Source: CALMEC01 sp964628685 (lineage in GTDB: Bacteria > Actinomycetota > Thermoleophilia > Miltoncostaeales > Miltoncostaeaceae). From it: a DNA stretch of 64,000 nucleotides. Position 1 is the stretch's first letter; every line of letters starts with the position of its first letter. This document shows, one piece after another, positions 41,394-49,947 of the stretch. The notes under the pieces were generated by a model. It was given only the letters and a program-made list of their open reading frames with translations. It searched no databases and was not told the DNA's origin. The DNA lies in contig CAZVNM010000001.1 in NCBI GenBank assembly GCA_964628685.1, positions 434,001 through 498,000 of the forward strand, given 5' to 3'. A program made the position numbers and the translations under genes.

Positions 41394-41971
41394 ATGGAGC
41401 ACACACCACACCCCGGCCGGATCGCCGACGATCCGGATGTCCTCGAGGCCTTCTTCCGGGCCCACGTGGACAGGGTGCCGGATACGCCGCGCGACGATGC
41501 ACCAACGCCGCCGACGTCGCCGACGTCGTGTCGGCCACGTTCCTGGCCGCCATCGCCGCCGGCCACCGCTACCGATCCGACCGTGGGTCGCCCGAGGCCT
41601 GGATCCTGGGGATCGCCCACCACGAGCTTCAGACGCTGCGCCGGCGTGAACGCCGGCAGTCGAAGATCGCCGAACGCCTGCGCGGTCGCGATCTACTCAC
41701 CCCGGACGCCACGCAGGAGATCGACGCCCGCATCGACGCCGAGCGTCTTGCGCCGCACCTCGAGCGCGCACTCGCCGCGCTGTCCGAGGCGGAGCGCGAC
41801 GCGTTCCTCCTGGTCCGGATCGAGGGGCTCTCGAGCGACGAGGCGGCACGTGTGCTCGGCGTCAGCGCCGTCGCGACGCGCGTGCGCGTGTCGCGCGCAC
41901 GACGACGGCTCCGGGCCGCGATCGACGCGACGCCACCCGAATCCACCGACACGATGGAGGCAGCACGATGA
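41394..41971 (+). pseudogene. ECF-type sigma factor gene, frameshifted in region 2
   Basis: From the ATG at 41394 the frame reads MEHTPHPGRIADDPDVLEAF and FRAHVDRVP to about 41480. The sigma-factor match continues one base over, with YAARRCTNAADVADVVSATF from 41483 and then IAHHELQTLRRRERR, EAERDAFLLVRIEGLSSDEAARVLGV and VSRARRRLRAA to 41971. The join needs one inserted base near 41478-41483, inside the conserved region 2. Either a base was lost (inactivating or a sequence error) or the ribosome shifts. The last codons overlap the next gene (ATGA), as in intact sigma/partner pairs. Confidence 0.72.
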
Positions 41972-42897
41972 CACCCCACGACGATCTCACCGCCTTCGAA
42001 CAGCGCCTGCTGCGGGCGCTCGGGGACGAGCGCGCACGGATGGCGCCACGACCCGGACGGACCCGACGCCGCGTCCGGATGGGACTGTGGGGCGGGGCCA
42101 CCGCCGCAGCCCTGGGGTTGAGCGTCGCAGCCGCCGTCTGGCCGGACGGCGGTGGTGGCGGTGCGCCGGTGCCGGGCCTCGGACCGCAGCCGGCGACCGC
42201 CGCGCAGGTCTCCGCACGCACCATCGCCTCGGTCGAGCGCGTTGCGAAGGACGACCACGTGATCCTGCACACGGTGCAGGTGACGGGCGACCTGGGCGGC
42301 GACACGGGCGATGCCGTCTACCCCCGGACCGACGAGTCGTGGGAGGACACCGCCGACCCGCGCAACGCGCGCAGTGCGATCGCCGGCAACGACGGACGCA
42401 CCGTCGCGCTCGAAACGGCCACACGGGTCGTGGGCGGATGCCTCGACAGGATCGACCACGAGATCCCGACGCGCTCGGTGACGCTCACGACGGGCGCTTG
42501 CGATCCCACGCACACGCCCGTCTCGACACCCGACATCGTCAGGCGCAACCTCGAAGGCGGCGACCTGGTGTTGGTCGGCACGACGACCGAGCGCGGTCGT
42601 GAGGCCTACCACCTGCGGGCACGTCCGGGCATCGCGGAGGGCTGGGAGTACTGGGTGGACACCCGGACCAACCTGCCGCTGCGCTTCAGCGAGTACGGCG
42701 GGCGGGTGACGATGCGCTACGAGTGGCTTCCCCGGACGAAGGCGAACCTCGCGCTCCTGTGGCCGGCGATCCCAGCGGGCACCGACGTGACGCGCAGACG
42801 GGCCGAGGCGACCGGCCCCAGCCGCCCGACGCCGCCCGTCGACGCGGTCGCCCCGGCCGGATCCCCAGCGCCCCCGGCCCCACCGCCGGGCGGGTGA
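41968..42897 (+). CDS. sigma-factor-linked membrane protein, CU044_5270-like
   Basis: 309 residues. The first 40 residues are cytoplasmic and charged (DLTAFEQRLLRALGDERARM), then one transmembrane helix (about 44-60), then an exported domain with TAAQVSARTIASVERVAKDDHVILHTVQV and WEYWVDTRTNLPLRFSEYGG. Proteins of this type are encoded beside ECF sigma genes in actinobacteria and are candidate regulators or sensors. The C-terminal 40 residues are Pro-rich. It is coupled to the frameshifted sigma gene. Confidence 0.7.
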   Translation: MTPHDDLTAFEQRLLRALGDERARMAPRPGRTRRRVRMGLWGGATAAALGLSVAAAVWPDGGGGGAPVPGLGPQPATAAQVSARTIASVERVAKDDHVILHTVQVTGDLGGDTGDAVYPRTDESWEDTADPRNARSAIAGNDGRTVALETATRVVGGCLDRIDHEIPTRSVTLTTGACDPTHTPVSTPDIVRRNLEGGDLVLVGTTTERGREAYHLRARPGIAEGWEYWVDTRTNLPLRFSEYGGRVTMRYEWLPRTKANLALLWPAIPAGTDVTRRRAEATGPSRPTPPVDAVAPAGSPAPPAPPPGG

Positions 42898-42945
42898 TCG
42901 TCCCGCGGCGCATCCGCCGACCGCGCGGGGCGCATGCAGCCTCGA

Positions 42946-42981
42946 GCCTCCTGGAGATCCGTCAACCCGTCTCCGGGAGGC
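42946..42981. terminator. bidirectional terminator candidate
   Basis: 12-bp arms (GCCTCCTGGAGA and TCTCCGGGAGGC, one mismatch) with a 12-nt loop, between two convergent genes that end at 42897 and 43014. Confidence 0.6.
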
Positions 42982-43013
42982 TCACGCCCCACACCGGCAC
43001 GGGCGTCCCGCCG

Positions 43014-43472
43014 CTAGCGCGTGTGCCAGGAGTCGGGTTCCTCGGAGAGCGTCACCACCCGCGCCGGGAGCTTCCCCGTCGCCAGATGGGCCAGGGTCAC
43101 CTGCTCCACCACGGCCCGCAGGTTGGTGCGCACGGCGATCCACACCAGCTGCAGCGGACCGGCGAGGCCGTCGTAGGCGGCCGTCTCGGGCGGCTCGCCC
43201 CGCACCGTCGCGAGCGGGCCGTCCACCGCACGGATGACGTCGGCCACGGTGATGTCCTCCGCGGGCTTCGCGAGGCGGTATCCGCCCTCCTGCCCGCGCC
43301 GGCTCAGCACCAACCCCGCGTGGCGCATGTCGGCCAGGATGTTCTCGAGGAAGTTGACCGGGATCCCCTGGGCACCGGCGATCGCATCGCCCTTGGTGTG
43401 GGTGTCCGGTCCGGCGGCGGCGAGTTCGATGGCCGCGCGCACCGCGTAGTCGGCTTTGGCTGAGATCCGCAC
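43014..43472 (-). CDS. Rrf2 family transcriptional regulator
   Basis: 152 residues. The N-terminal winged helix is typical of Rrf2 proteins: MRISAKADYAVRAAIELAA, IPVNFLENILADMRHAGLVLSRRGQEGGYRLAKP and ITVADVIRAVDGPLA. The three Cys that bind iron-sulfur clusters in IscR and NsrR are absent, so it is more like CymR, which controls sulfur metabolism. A sulfate transporter lies 2 kb away and divergent NO-related genes further on; the target is unknown. The start is GTG at 43472. Confidence 0.85.
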   Translation of the reverse strand: MRISAKADYAVRAAIELAAAGPDTHTKGDAIAGAQGIPVNFLENILADMRHAGLVLSRRGQEGGYRLAKPAEDITVADVIRAVDGPLATVRGEPPETAAYDGLAGPLQLVWIAVRTNLRAVVEQVTLAHLATGKLPARVVTLSEEPDSWHTR

Positions 43473-43498
43473 GGGGTGGATCGTGCCAGACGCCGCGG

Positions 43499-44197
43499 TC
43501 AGCCCTCGCCACCCTCCACCTGGAGCGCCGCCACCAGGCTCTCCCGAGCCGCGCGGATGTGCCGGCGCATCAGCATCTCGGCAAGGTCGCCGTCGCGCGC
43601 CTCGACCGCGTCCAGAAGCTGGTGGTGCTCCTTGAGCGCGCGCTGGGGTCGGCGGCTGAGGTGGCTGGAGCGGTAGCGGTACAGGCGCACGCGGTGCGAC
43701 AACCGCTCCAGGAGCCCCATCAGCTCCCGGTTGCGGCTGGCCTGTGCGAGGCGGAAGTGGAAGTCGGGGGCGCCCTCCGCCTGGAAGTACCCGGTGTCGG
43801 CGCGGACGTCCTCGCGACGCTCGTGCTGCAGCAGCAGCCGTCGCGCGGACGCGATCTCGTCATCGGTCGCGTGTTCGGCCGCCAGGCGGCAGGCCATGCC
43901 CTCCAGCGCCTCGCGTACGGCGTACAGGTCGAGCAGGTCGTCGCGGCCGACCTCCGCCACACGGGCGCCGACGCGGGGACGACGCTCGACCAGCCGCATC
44001 CCCTCCAGCCGGTGCAGCGCCTCGCGCACCGACCCGCGACGCGTGCCGTAGCGCAGCGCCAGCTCGGGCTCCGAGAGCTTCTGGCCCGGGGCGAGCTCGC
44101 CGGTGATCACGGCCTCGCGCAGCCGCCGGGTGATGCGGTCGCCGAGCGTTGGATCCTGGTCCGCCCGGACCGTGGTGTTGTCGACAGTCCGTGTCAT
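43499..44197 (-). CDS. GntR family regulator (FadR/FCD type)
   Basis: 232 residues. N-terminal winged helix: RITRRLREAVITGELAPGQKLSEPELALRYGTRRGSVREALHRLEGMRLVERRPRVGARV. The C-terminal all-helical FCD domain has the metal-binding pattern DFHFRLAQASRN and later EHHQLLDAVEARD and RRHIRAAR. FadR-type regulators sense carboxylic acids or acyl-CoAs. It diverges from the methylmalonyl-CoA mutase gene, with two identical TTGTCGACAG palindromes in and upstream of its own start. Confidence 0.85.
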   Translation of the reverse strand: MTRTVDNTTVRADQDPTLGDRITRRLREAVITGELAPGQKLSEPELALRYGTRRGSVREALHRLEGMRLVERRPRVGARVAEVGRDDLLDLYAVREALEGMACRLAAEHATDDEIASARRLLLQHERREDVRADTGYFQAEGAPDFHFRLAQASRNRELMGLLERLSHRVRLYRYRSSHLSRRPQRALKEHHQLLDAVEARDGDLAEMLMRRHIRAARESLVAALQVEGGEG

Positions 44198-44250
44198 GAC
44201 GCGGCAGTCTGGCCGGATGTCACGGGTGAATCAAGGCGCATTGTCGACAG
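44178..44250. promoter_or_regulatory. paired TTGTCGACAG palindromes (candidate GntR operators)
   Basis: The identical 10-bp sequence TTGTCGACAG occurs at 44178-44187, inside the first codons of the GntR gene, and at 44241-44250, 34 bp upstream of the mutase start. The centres are 63 bp apart, six helical turns. Autoregulation and control of the propionate genes by the GntR protein is a natural inference. Confidence 0.5.
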
Positions 44251-44283
44251 TTGGAAGCCCGAGCATGTAGATTCCGGGTCGCC

Positions 44284-45876
44284 ATGGCCGCTGAGGAAAT
44301 CACTCGCACCACCGAGTCCGGCATCCCGATCGACCGTGTGTACGACGGCGACGCGATCACGGACCTGAACCTGGCTGAACGCCTCGGAGAACCGGGTTCG
44401 TACCCGTTCACCCGCGGCGTCCATTCGGACATGTACCGCAGACGTCCCTGGACGATGCGCCAGTACGCCGGATTCGCCACCGCGGAGGAGACCAACGAGC
44501 GCTTCCGGTACCTGCTCGCCAACGGCGCGCCGGGCCTGTCGATGGCGTTCGACCTGCCGACGCAGCTGGGCATGGACTCCGACGATCCCCGTGCGCTGGG
44601 CGAGGTGGGCCGGGTGGGCGTGGCCATCGACTCCATCGACGACATGGCCCGCGTGTTCGAGGGTATCGACATGTCGAAGGTCTCGACCAGCATGACCATC
44701 AACGCGCCCGCCGCCGTGCTGCTTCTGCTCTACGTGCTGGTGGCCGAGGAGAACGGCGCCGACACCCGTGAGCTGCGCGGCACGATCCAGAACGACATCC
44801 TCAAGGAGTACGTGGCGCGCGGCAACTACATCTACCCGCCGCGCGAGTCGATGCGCCTGACGGTCGACACCTTCGCCTTCTGCAAGGCCGAGGTGCCGAA
44901 CTGGAACACCATCTCCATCAGCGGGTACCACATCCGCGAGGCGGGCTCGACGGCGGTGCAGGAGATCGCCTTCACCCTCGCCAACGGCATCGCCTACGTG
45001 CAGGCGGCCATCGACGCCGGGCTGGCCGTCGACGAGTTCGGGCCGCGACTGTCGTTCTTCTTCAACGCGCACAACAACCTGTTCGAGGAGATCGCCAAGT
45101 TCCGCGCGGCGCGACGCCTGTGGGCCCAGATCATGAAGGAGCGCTTCGGCGCCACAAACCCGCGGGCCATGATGCTGCGCTTCCACGCCCAGACCGGCGG
45201 GTCGACCCTCACCGCCCAGCAGCCCGACAACAACATCGTGCGGGTGGCGATCCAGGTGCTGGCCGCGTCGCTGGGCGGCGCCCAATCGGTGCACGCCAAC
45301 GGCTTCGACGAGGCGCTGGCGCTCCCCACCGCGCACGCCGCCAAGCTTGCCCTGCGCACGCAGCAGACCATCGCGGAGGAGAGCGGCATCACCGACACCG
45401 TCGACCCGGTCGGCGGGTCGTGGTACGTCGAGTCCCTCACCGCCGAACTGGAGGAGCGCGCGCGAGAGCTGATCGCCGACGTCGACGCGCGCGGCGGCGC
45501 CGTCGAGTGCATCCAGAAGATGCAGGAGGACATCCACGACGCCGCCTACCGCCACGAGAACGCGGTCGCGGCCGGTGAGCGCAAGATCGTGGGCATCAAC
45601 GTCTACCGCGAGGACGACACCGTCAGCCCCGAGATCCTCAAGATCGACCCCGAGATCGAGCGCCGCCAGACCGAGCGCATCGCCAAGCTGCGCGCCGACC
45701 GCGACAACGACGCCGTCACGCGTCACCTGGACGAGATCCGCACGGCCGCCCGGGGCAGCGACAACCTTCTGTACCCCATGCGCGACGCGCTGCGCGCACG
45801 CGCCACCGTGGGTGAGGTCTGCAACGTGCTGCGCGAGGAGTGGGGCGAGTACGACAAGATCCGGGGCACGCACTGA
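44284..45876 (+). CDS. methylmalonyl-CoA mutase, large (catalytic) subunit
   Basis: 530 residues. Rearranges (R)-methylmalonyl-CoA to succinyl-CoA with adenosylcobalamin. Signatures are YPFTRGVHSDMYRRRPWTMRQYAGF (Tyr marks methylmalonyl rather than isobutyryl-CoA mutase), FDLPTQLGMDSDDPRA, STSMTINAPA, ISGYHIREAGSTAVQE and HAQTGGSTLTAQQPDNNIVRV. The B12-binding domain with DxHxxG is absent, so a separate small subunit must be encoded elsewhere. It is first in a mutase/propionyl-CoA carboxylase cluster. Confidence 0.92.
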   Translation: MAAEEITRTTESGIPIDRVYDGDAITDLNLAERLGEPGSYPFTRGVHSDMYRRRPWTMRQYAGFATAEETNERFRYLLANGAPGLSMAFDLPTQLGMDSDDPRALGEVGRVGVAIDSIDDMARVFEGIDMSKVSTSMTINAPAAVLLLLYVLVAEENGADTRELRGTIQNDILKEYVARGNYIYPPRESMRLTVDTFAFCKAEVPNWNTISISGYHIREAGSTAVQEIAFTLANGIAYVQAAIDAGLAVDEFGPRLSFFFNAHNNLFEEIAKFRAARRLWAQIMKERFGATNPRAMMLRFHAQTGGSTLTAQQPDNNIVRVAIQVLAASLGGAQSVHANGFDEALALPTAHAAKLALRTQQTIAEESGITDTVDPVGGSWYVESLTAELEERARELIADVDARGGAVECIQKMQEDIHDAAYRHENAVAAGERKIVGINVYREDDTVSPEILKIDPEIERRQTERIAKLRADRDNDAVTRHLDEIRTAARGSDNLLYPMRDALRARATVGEVCNVLREEWGEYDKIRGTH

Positions 45877-46000
45877 GGTCCCAACATGCGGTGTCCACCG
45901 TCCGGATCGTCGATCCGGCGGCCGTGGAGGCACGCCGTCCCAGCCGGGAGCGGTGCCGCCGGCCGGTGAGGTCCGCGAGTGATCGTCTGGAGGAGCGCAA

Positions 46001-47548
46001 GTGAGTGAGGACAAGCGAGACCGCCTGCGAAGGCTTCAGGACGAGGCCGCCAACGCCGGCGACGAGGCGGCGGTCGAGCGTCAGCGGGCGCGCGGCAAGC
46101 AGACCGCCCGTGAGCGCGTCGAACAGCTGCTCGATCCGGATTCGTTCGTCGAGATCGACCGGTACACGCGCCACCGCGCCTACGGATCCGGCCTCGAGAA
46201 CAACCGGCCGTGGGGCGACGGCGTCATCACCGGTCACGGCACCATCGACGGCCGCCCGGTGTGCGTGTTCAGCCAGGACTTCACCGTCTTCGGCGGCAGC
46301 CTGGGCGAGGTGTTCGCCGAGAAGATCTGCAAGGTCATGGACCTTGCCGTGCGGATGGGCTGCCCGGTGATCGGCATCAACGACTCGGGTGGCGCCCGCA
46401 TCCAGGAGGGCGTGGTGAGCCTGGGCGGCTACGCCGACATCTTCCACCGCAACGTGCAGTCGAGCGGCGTCGTCCCCCAGATCAGCGTGGTGATGGGCCC
46501 GTGCGCCGGTGGCGCGGTCTACAGCCCCGCCATCACCGACTTCGTCTTCATGGTCAAGGAGACGAGCCACATGTTCATCACCGGACCCGACGTCATCAAG
46601 ACGGTGACCGGTGAGGACGTGACGTTCGAGGAGCTGGGCGGCGCGGTGGCCCACGCCAGCAAGTCCGGGGTGGCCCACTTCGCCGCCGACAGCGAGGCCC
46701 ACTGCCTGGAGATGGTGCGCGAGCTCGTCTCGTTCATCCCGCAGAACAACCTGGACTCGCCGCCCTACGAGGAGCCGGACGACCTCCCCGACCGCCAGGA
46801 GCAGTCGCTCGCGACCATCGTCCCCGAGCAGGCAACCAAGCCGTACGACATGCGAAGCGTGGTGCGCGCGGTGGTAGACGACGAGTACTTCTTCGAGGTG
46901 GCGCCGCTCTATGCGCAGAACCTCATTGTCGGCTTCGCGCGCCTCAACGGTCACTCGGTCGGCATCGTCGGCAACCAGCCGCAGGCGCTCGCCGGCGTGC
47001 TCGACATCGACGCCTCCATCAAGGGCGCCCGCTTCGTGCGCTTCTGCGACGCGTTCAACATCCCGCTGCTCGTGTTCGAGGACGTGCCCGGCTTCCTGCC
47101 CGGCACCTCGCAGGAGCACGGCGGCATCATCCTCCACGGCGCGAAGCTCCTCTACGCGTTCTCGGAGGCCACGGTGCCCAAGCTCACGGTCATCACGCGC
47201 AAGGCCTACGGCGGCGCATACGACGTCATGAACAGCAAGCACATCGGCGCCGACTTCAACGCGGCGTGGCCCACGGCCGAGATCGCCGTGATGGGCGCCG
47301 AGGGTGCCGTCAACATCATTCACCGCAAGGAGCTCGCCGCGGCGGAGGACCCGGTCGCCAAGCGGGCGGAGCTGATCGAGCAGTACAACGAGCGCTTCTC
47401 CAACCCCTACATCGCCGCCGAGCGCGGCTATGTGGACGACGTCATCCTCCCCGAGGAGACACGCCCATGGCTCATCAGGGCCCTGGAGATGTCGCTCACC
47501 AAGCGCCAGCCAAGCCCACGGCGCAAGCACGGGAACATCCCGCTGTGA
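46001..47548 (+). CDS. propionyl/acyl-CoA carboxylase beta chain (carboxyltransferase)
   Basis: 515 residues. Transfers CO2 from carboxybiotin to propionyl-CoA. Marks include GRPVCVFSQDFTVFGGSLGE, INDSGGARIQEGV (oxyanion region 1), GPCAGGAVYSPAITDF and, in the second half, DVPGFLPGTSQEHGGIILHGAKLLYA and RKAYGGAYDVM. The GTG at 46001 has TGGAGGAG upstream. Its stop overlaps the epsilon subunit gene (GTGA). Confidence 0.93.
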   Translation: MSEDKRDRLRRLQDEAANAGDEAAVERQRARGKQTARERVEQLLDPDSFVEIDRYTRHRAYGSGLENNRPWGDGVITGHGTIDGRPVCVFSQDFTVFGGSLGEVFAEKICKVMDLAVRMGCPVIGINDSGGARIQEGVVSLGGYADIFHRNVQSSGVVPQISVVMGPCAGGAVYSPAITDFVFMVKETSHMFITGPDVIKTVTGEDVTFEELGGAVAHASKSGVAHFAADSEAHCLEMVRELVSFIPQNNLDSPPYEEPDDLPDRQEQSLATIVPEQATKPYDMRSVVRAVVDDEYFFEVAPLYAQNLIVGFARLNGHSVGIVGNQPQALAGVLDIDASIKGARFVRFCDAFNIPLLVFEDVPGFLPGTSQEHGGIILHGAKLLYAFSEATVPKLTVITRKAYGGAYDVMNSKHIGADFNAAWPTAEIAVMGAEGAVNIIHRKELAAAEDPVAKRAELIEQYNERFSNPYIAAERGYVDDVILPEETRPWLIRALEMSLTKRQPSPRRKHGNIPL

Positions 47549-47721
47549 GCGCGGCCGAGGCCATCGTCTCGGGCAACCCGACCCCCGAGGAGGCCGCGGC
47601 CATCGTCGCCGCGGTGCAACTGCTCACCGCGGCCGGTCCTACGCAGGACGACCCGCGTCCGTGGGCATACCGCTCGGCATGGCGCCGTGCGGCGATCGAC
47701 GAAGGAGTGCAACGTGTTTGA
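47545..47721 (+). CDS. acyl-CoA carboxylase epsilon subunit
   Basis: 58 residues. Contains VSGNPTPEEAAAIVAAVQLL and RPWAYRSAWRRAA, the pattern of the small actinobacterial AccE-type subunits that stabilise the alpha-beta carboxylase complex. It is translationally coupled to both neighbours: GTGA overlap upstream and an 8-nt overlap with the alpha-chain gene downstream. Confidence 0.82.
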   Translation: MSAAEAIVSGNPTPEEAAAIVAAVQLLTAAGPTQDDPRPWAYRSAWRRAAIDEGVQRV

Positions 47722-49492
47722 GAAGGTGCTCGTGGCCAACCGCGGCGAGATCGCGATCCGCGTGTTCCGCACCCTGCGCGAGATGGGGATCCCCTCGGTG
47801 GCCGTCTACAGCGAGGTCGACCGCGACGCGCTCTTCGTCCAGCACGCCGACGAGGGCTACCTGATCGGCCCCGGTCCGGCGACCGAGAGCTACCTCAAGG
47901 TCGACACCATCATCGAGACCGCCAGGCGCGCCGGTGCCGACGCGATCCACCCCGGCTACGGCTTCCTGGCCGAGAACTCCGGGTTCGCCCGCGCCTGCGA
48001 GGCCGCCGGCATCACGTTCATCGGTCCGCCGGCCGACGCGATCGACGCCATGGGATCCAAGATCGGCTCGCGCGCGCTCATGCACGACGCCGGCGTGCCC
48101 ATCGTGCCCGGCGTGCGCGAGGAGGTGGCCGACGTGGCCGCGGCCGAGCGCATCGCCGACGAGATCGGCTACCCGGTGGCGGTCAAGGCCTCGGCGGGTG
48201 GCGGCGGCAAGGGATTTCGCGTCGCGATGACGAAATCAGAGCTGGCGGGTGCGTTCGACGGCGCGCGGCGCGAGAGCGAGAAGTTCTTCGCCGACTCGGC
48301 CGTCTACCTGGAGCGCTACCTGCCCAACCCGCGTCACGTCGAGATCCAGATCCTGGCCGACGGTCACGGCAACGCCGTCTATCTGGGCGAGCGCGACTGT
48401 TCGGTGCAGCGCCGCCACCAGAAGCTCGTGGAGGAGTCGCCCAGCCCGGTCGTGTCCGACGATCTGCGCGCCCGCATGGGCGAGGCGTCGGTGACGGCCG
48501 CCAAGGCGGTGGGCTACCGCTCGGCGGGCACGCTGGAGTACCTGGTGTCGGGCGATGAGTTCTTCTTCCTCGAGATGAACACCCGCATCCAGGTGGAGCA
48601 CACGGTCACCGAGATGACCTGCGGCGTCGACCTCATCCGCGAGATGATCCACATCGCCGCCGGCGAACCGATGAGCCTGTCGCAGGAGACCATCCAGCCG
48701 CGCGGGCACGCCATCGAGTGCCGGATCAACGCCGAGAACGCCGCCAACAAGTTCCTCCCCACCCCGGGGCCCATCACCGCCTACCGCGAGCCGACCGGCC
48801 CCGGTGTGCGCGTGGACTCCGGCGTGCAGGCGGGGTCGGTCATCGCCGACATCTACGACCCGATGATCGCCAAGCTCATCGTCTGGGACGTCGACCGCGA
48901 GACCGCCCGCCGGCGCATGATCCGGGCGCTTCGCGAGTACGTGATCGAGGGCACCACCACCCTCATCCCGTTCCACCTGTGGCTGCTCGAGCAGCAGGAC
49001 TACATCGACGGCGGCGCGTGCCACGCGCAGCTGGCCGAGATGGCCGAGACGCCCACACCCCTCGAGCCGGTCGCCCAGGTGGGCGGCGAGGCGCCGGCGG
49101 CGCCGGACGAGGAGGAGCGCGTCGCGCGGTCGGTCACCGCGGAGGTCAACGGCAGGCGCTTCGACGTCACCCTGTTCCTCGACCCGTCGTCGGTCGGCCC
49201 GGTGGCGGGCGCCAGGAAGAAGCGCAAGCGCGCCGACGCGTCGCAGTCGGTGGGCGCCGCGGGCGGCGACACGGTGGCGAGCCCGATGCAGGGCACGGTC
49301 TTCAAGCTGCCGGTGGAGGCGGGCCAGGTGGTCGCCGAGGGCGACGTGCTGGTGATCGTGGAGGCCATGAAGATGGAGAACGAGGTCATGGCGCATCAGG
49401 CCGGCGTGGTGAAGGTGCTGCACGTGGCCGAGGGCGACCCGGTGACCGCCGGGCAGCCGCTGGTGGACGTGGTGGCGGATCCCGCCGAGTAG
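47714..49492 (+). CDS. acyl-CoA carboxylase alpha chain (biotin carboxylase + biotin carrier)
   Basis: 592 residues. The N-terminal biotin carboxylase domain has FEKVLVANRGEIAIRVFRTLREMG, the ATP-grasp glycine loop KASAGGGGKGFRVA and EMNTRIQVEHTVTEM. A linker rich in Arg/Lys follows. The C-terminal biotinyl domain has the biotinylated lysine in VEAMKMEN near residue 553. It completes the propionyl-CoA carboxylase. GTG start with GAAGGAG upstream. A perfect hairpin terminates the operon. Confidence 0.94.
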   Translation: MFEKVLVANRGEIAIRVFRTLREMGIPSVAVYSEVDRDALFVQHADEGYLIGPGPATESYLKVDTIIETARRAGADAIHPGYGFLAENSGFARACEAAGITFIGPPADAIDAMGSKIGSRALMHDAGVPIVPGVREEVADVAAAERIADEIGYPVAVKASAGGGGKGFRVAMTKSELAGAFDGARRESEKFFADSAVYLERYLPNPRHVEIQILADGHGNAVYLGERDCSVQRRHQKLVEESPSPVVSDDLRARMGEASVTAAKAVGYRSAGTLEYLVSGDEFFFLEMNTRIQVEHTVTEMTCGVDLIREMIHIAAGEPMSLSQETIQPRGHAIECRINAENAANKFLPTPGPITAYREPTGPGVRVDSGVQAGSVIADIYDPMIAKLIVWDVDRETARRRMIRALREYVIEGTTTLIPFHLWLLEQQDYIDGGACHAQLAEMAETPTPLEPVAQVGGEAPAAPDEEERVARSVTAEVNGRRFDVTLFLDPSSVGPVAGARKKRKRADASQSVGAAGGDTVASPMQGTVFKLPVEAGQVVAEGDVLVIVEAMKMENEVMAHQAGVVKVLHVAEGDPVTAGQPLVDVVADPAE

Positions 49493-49502
49493 ACCGGCTC
49501 AC

Positions 49503-49537
49503 GTGACGGACCCGGCGTCAGGGCCCGGGTCCGTCAC
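49503..49537. terminator. terminator of the carboxylase operon
   Basis: Perfect 13-bp arms (GTGACGGACCCGG and its complement) with a 9-nt loop, 11 nt after the alpha-chain stop. Confidence 0.65.
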
Positions 49538-49584
49538 GGCCGGTGACGCGGGCTCGCCCGCCACGGACGTGCGACCATCCCGCG

Positions 49585-49947
49585 ATGCACCGGGCCGGTC
49601 GCATCATCCCCCCGCTCGCCCTGATGGGGCTCATCTTCTACCTGTCGTCGCGACCCAACCTGGGGACCGGGCTGGGTGCCTGGGACACCGTCCTTCGCAA
49701 GGGCGCCCACATGACGGCGTTCGGCCTGCTGTGGTTCCTGGTGTGGCGCGCATTCCAGTACCGCTGGGGCGTGGTCGCCGCCGTGATCACCGTCGCCTAC
49801 GCGATCTCGGACGAACTCCACCAGCGGTGGGTGCCGGGCCGAAACGGCGCCGTGCGCGACGTCATGTTCGACGCGGCCGGGATGGCGCTTGCGATCCTTG
49901 CGGTGCGGTGGTGGCGGGCGCGCGACGCACACCGGCCGCCGGGGTGA
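49585..49947 (+). CDS. VanZ-like membrane protein
   Basis: 120 residues with four hydrophobic segments. VanZ-type features are FYLSSRPNLG, LRKGAHMTAFGLLWFLVWRAF and ISDELHQRWVPGRNGAVRDVMFDAAG. VanZ family members affect teicoplanin resistance and cell envelope stress in other bacteria; the biochemical role is unknown. The ATG at 49585 gives MHRAGRIIPP. Its last 86 nt overlap the antisense end of the NnrS-like gene. Confidence 0.8.
   Translation: MHRAGRIIPPLALMGLIFYLSSRPNLGTGLGAWDTVLRKGAHMTAFGLLWFLVWRAFQYRWGVVAAVITVAYAISDELHQRWVPGRNGAVRDVMFDAAGMALAILAVRWWRARDAHRPPG

Noticed and set aside
45898..45922. Small inverted repeat between mutase and carboxylase beta genes
   Set aside because: Stem of only 7 bp in GC-rich DNA; not distinctive enough to call a terminator or operator.
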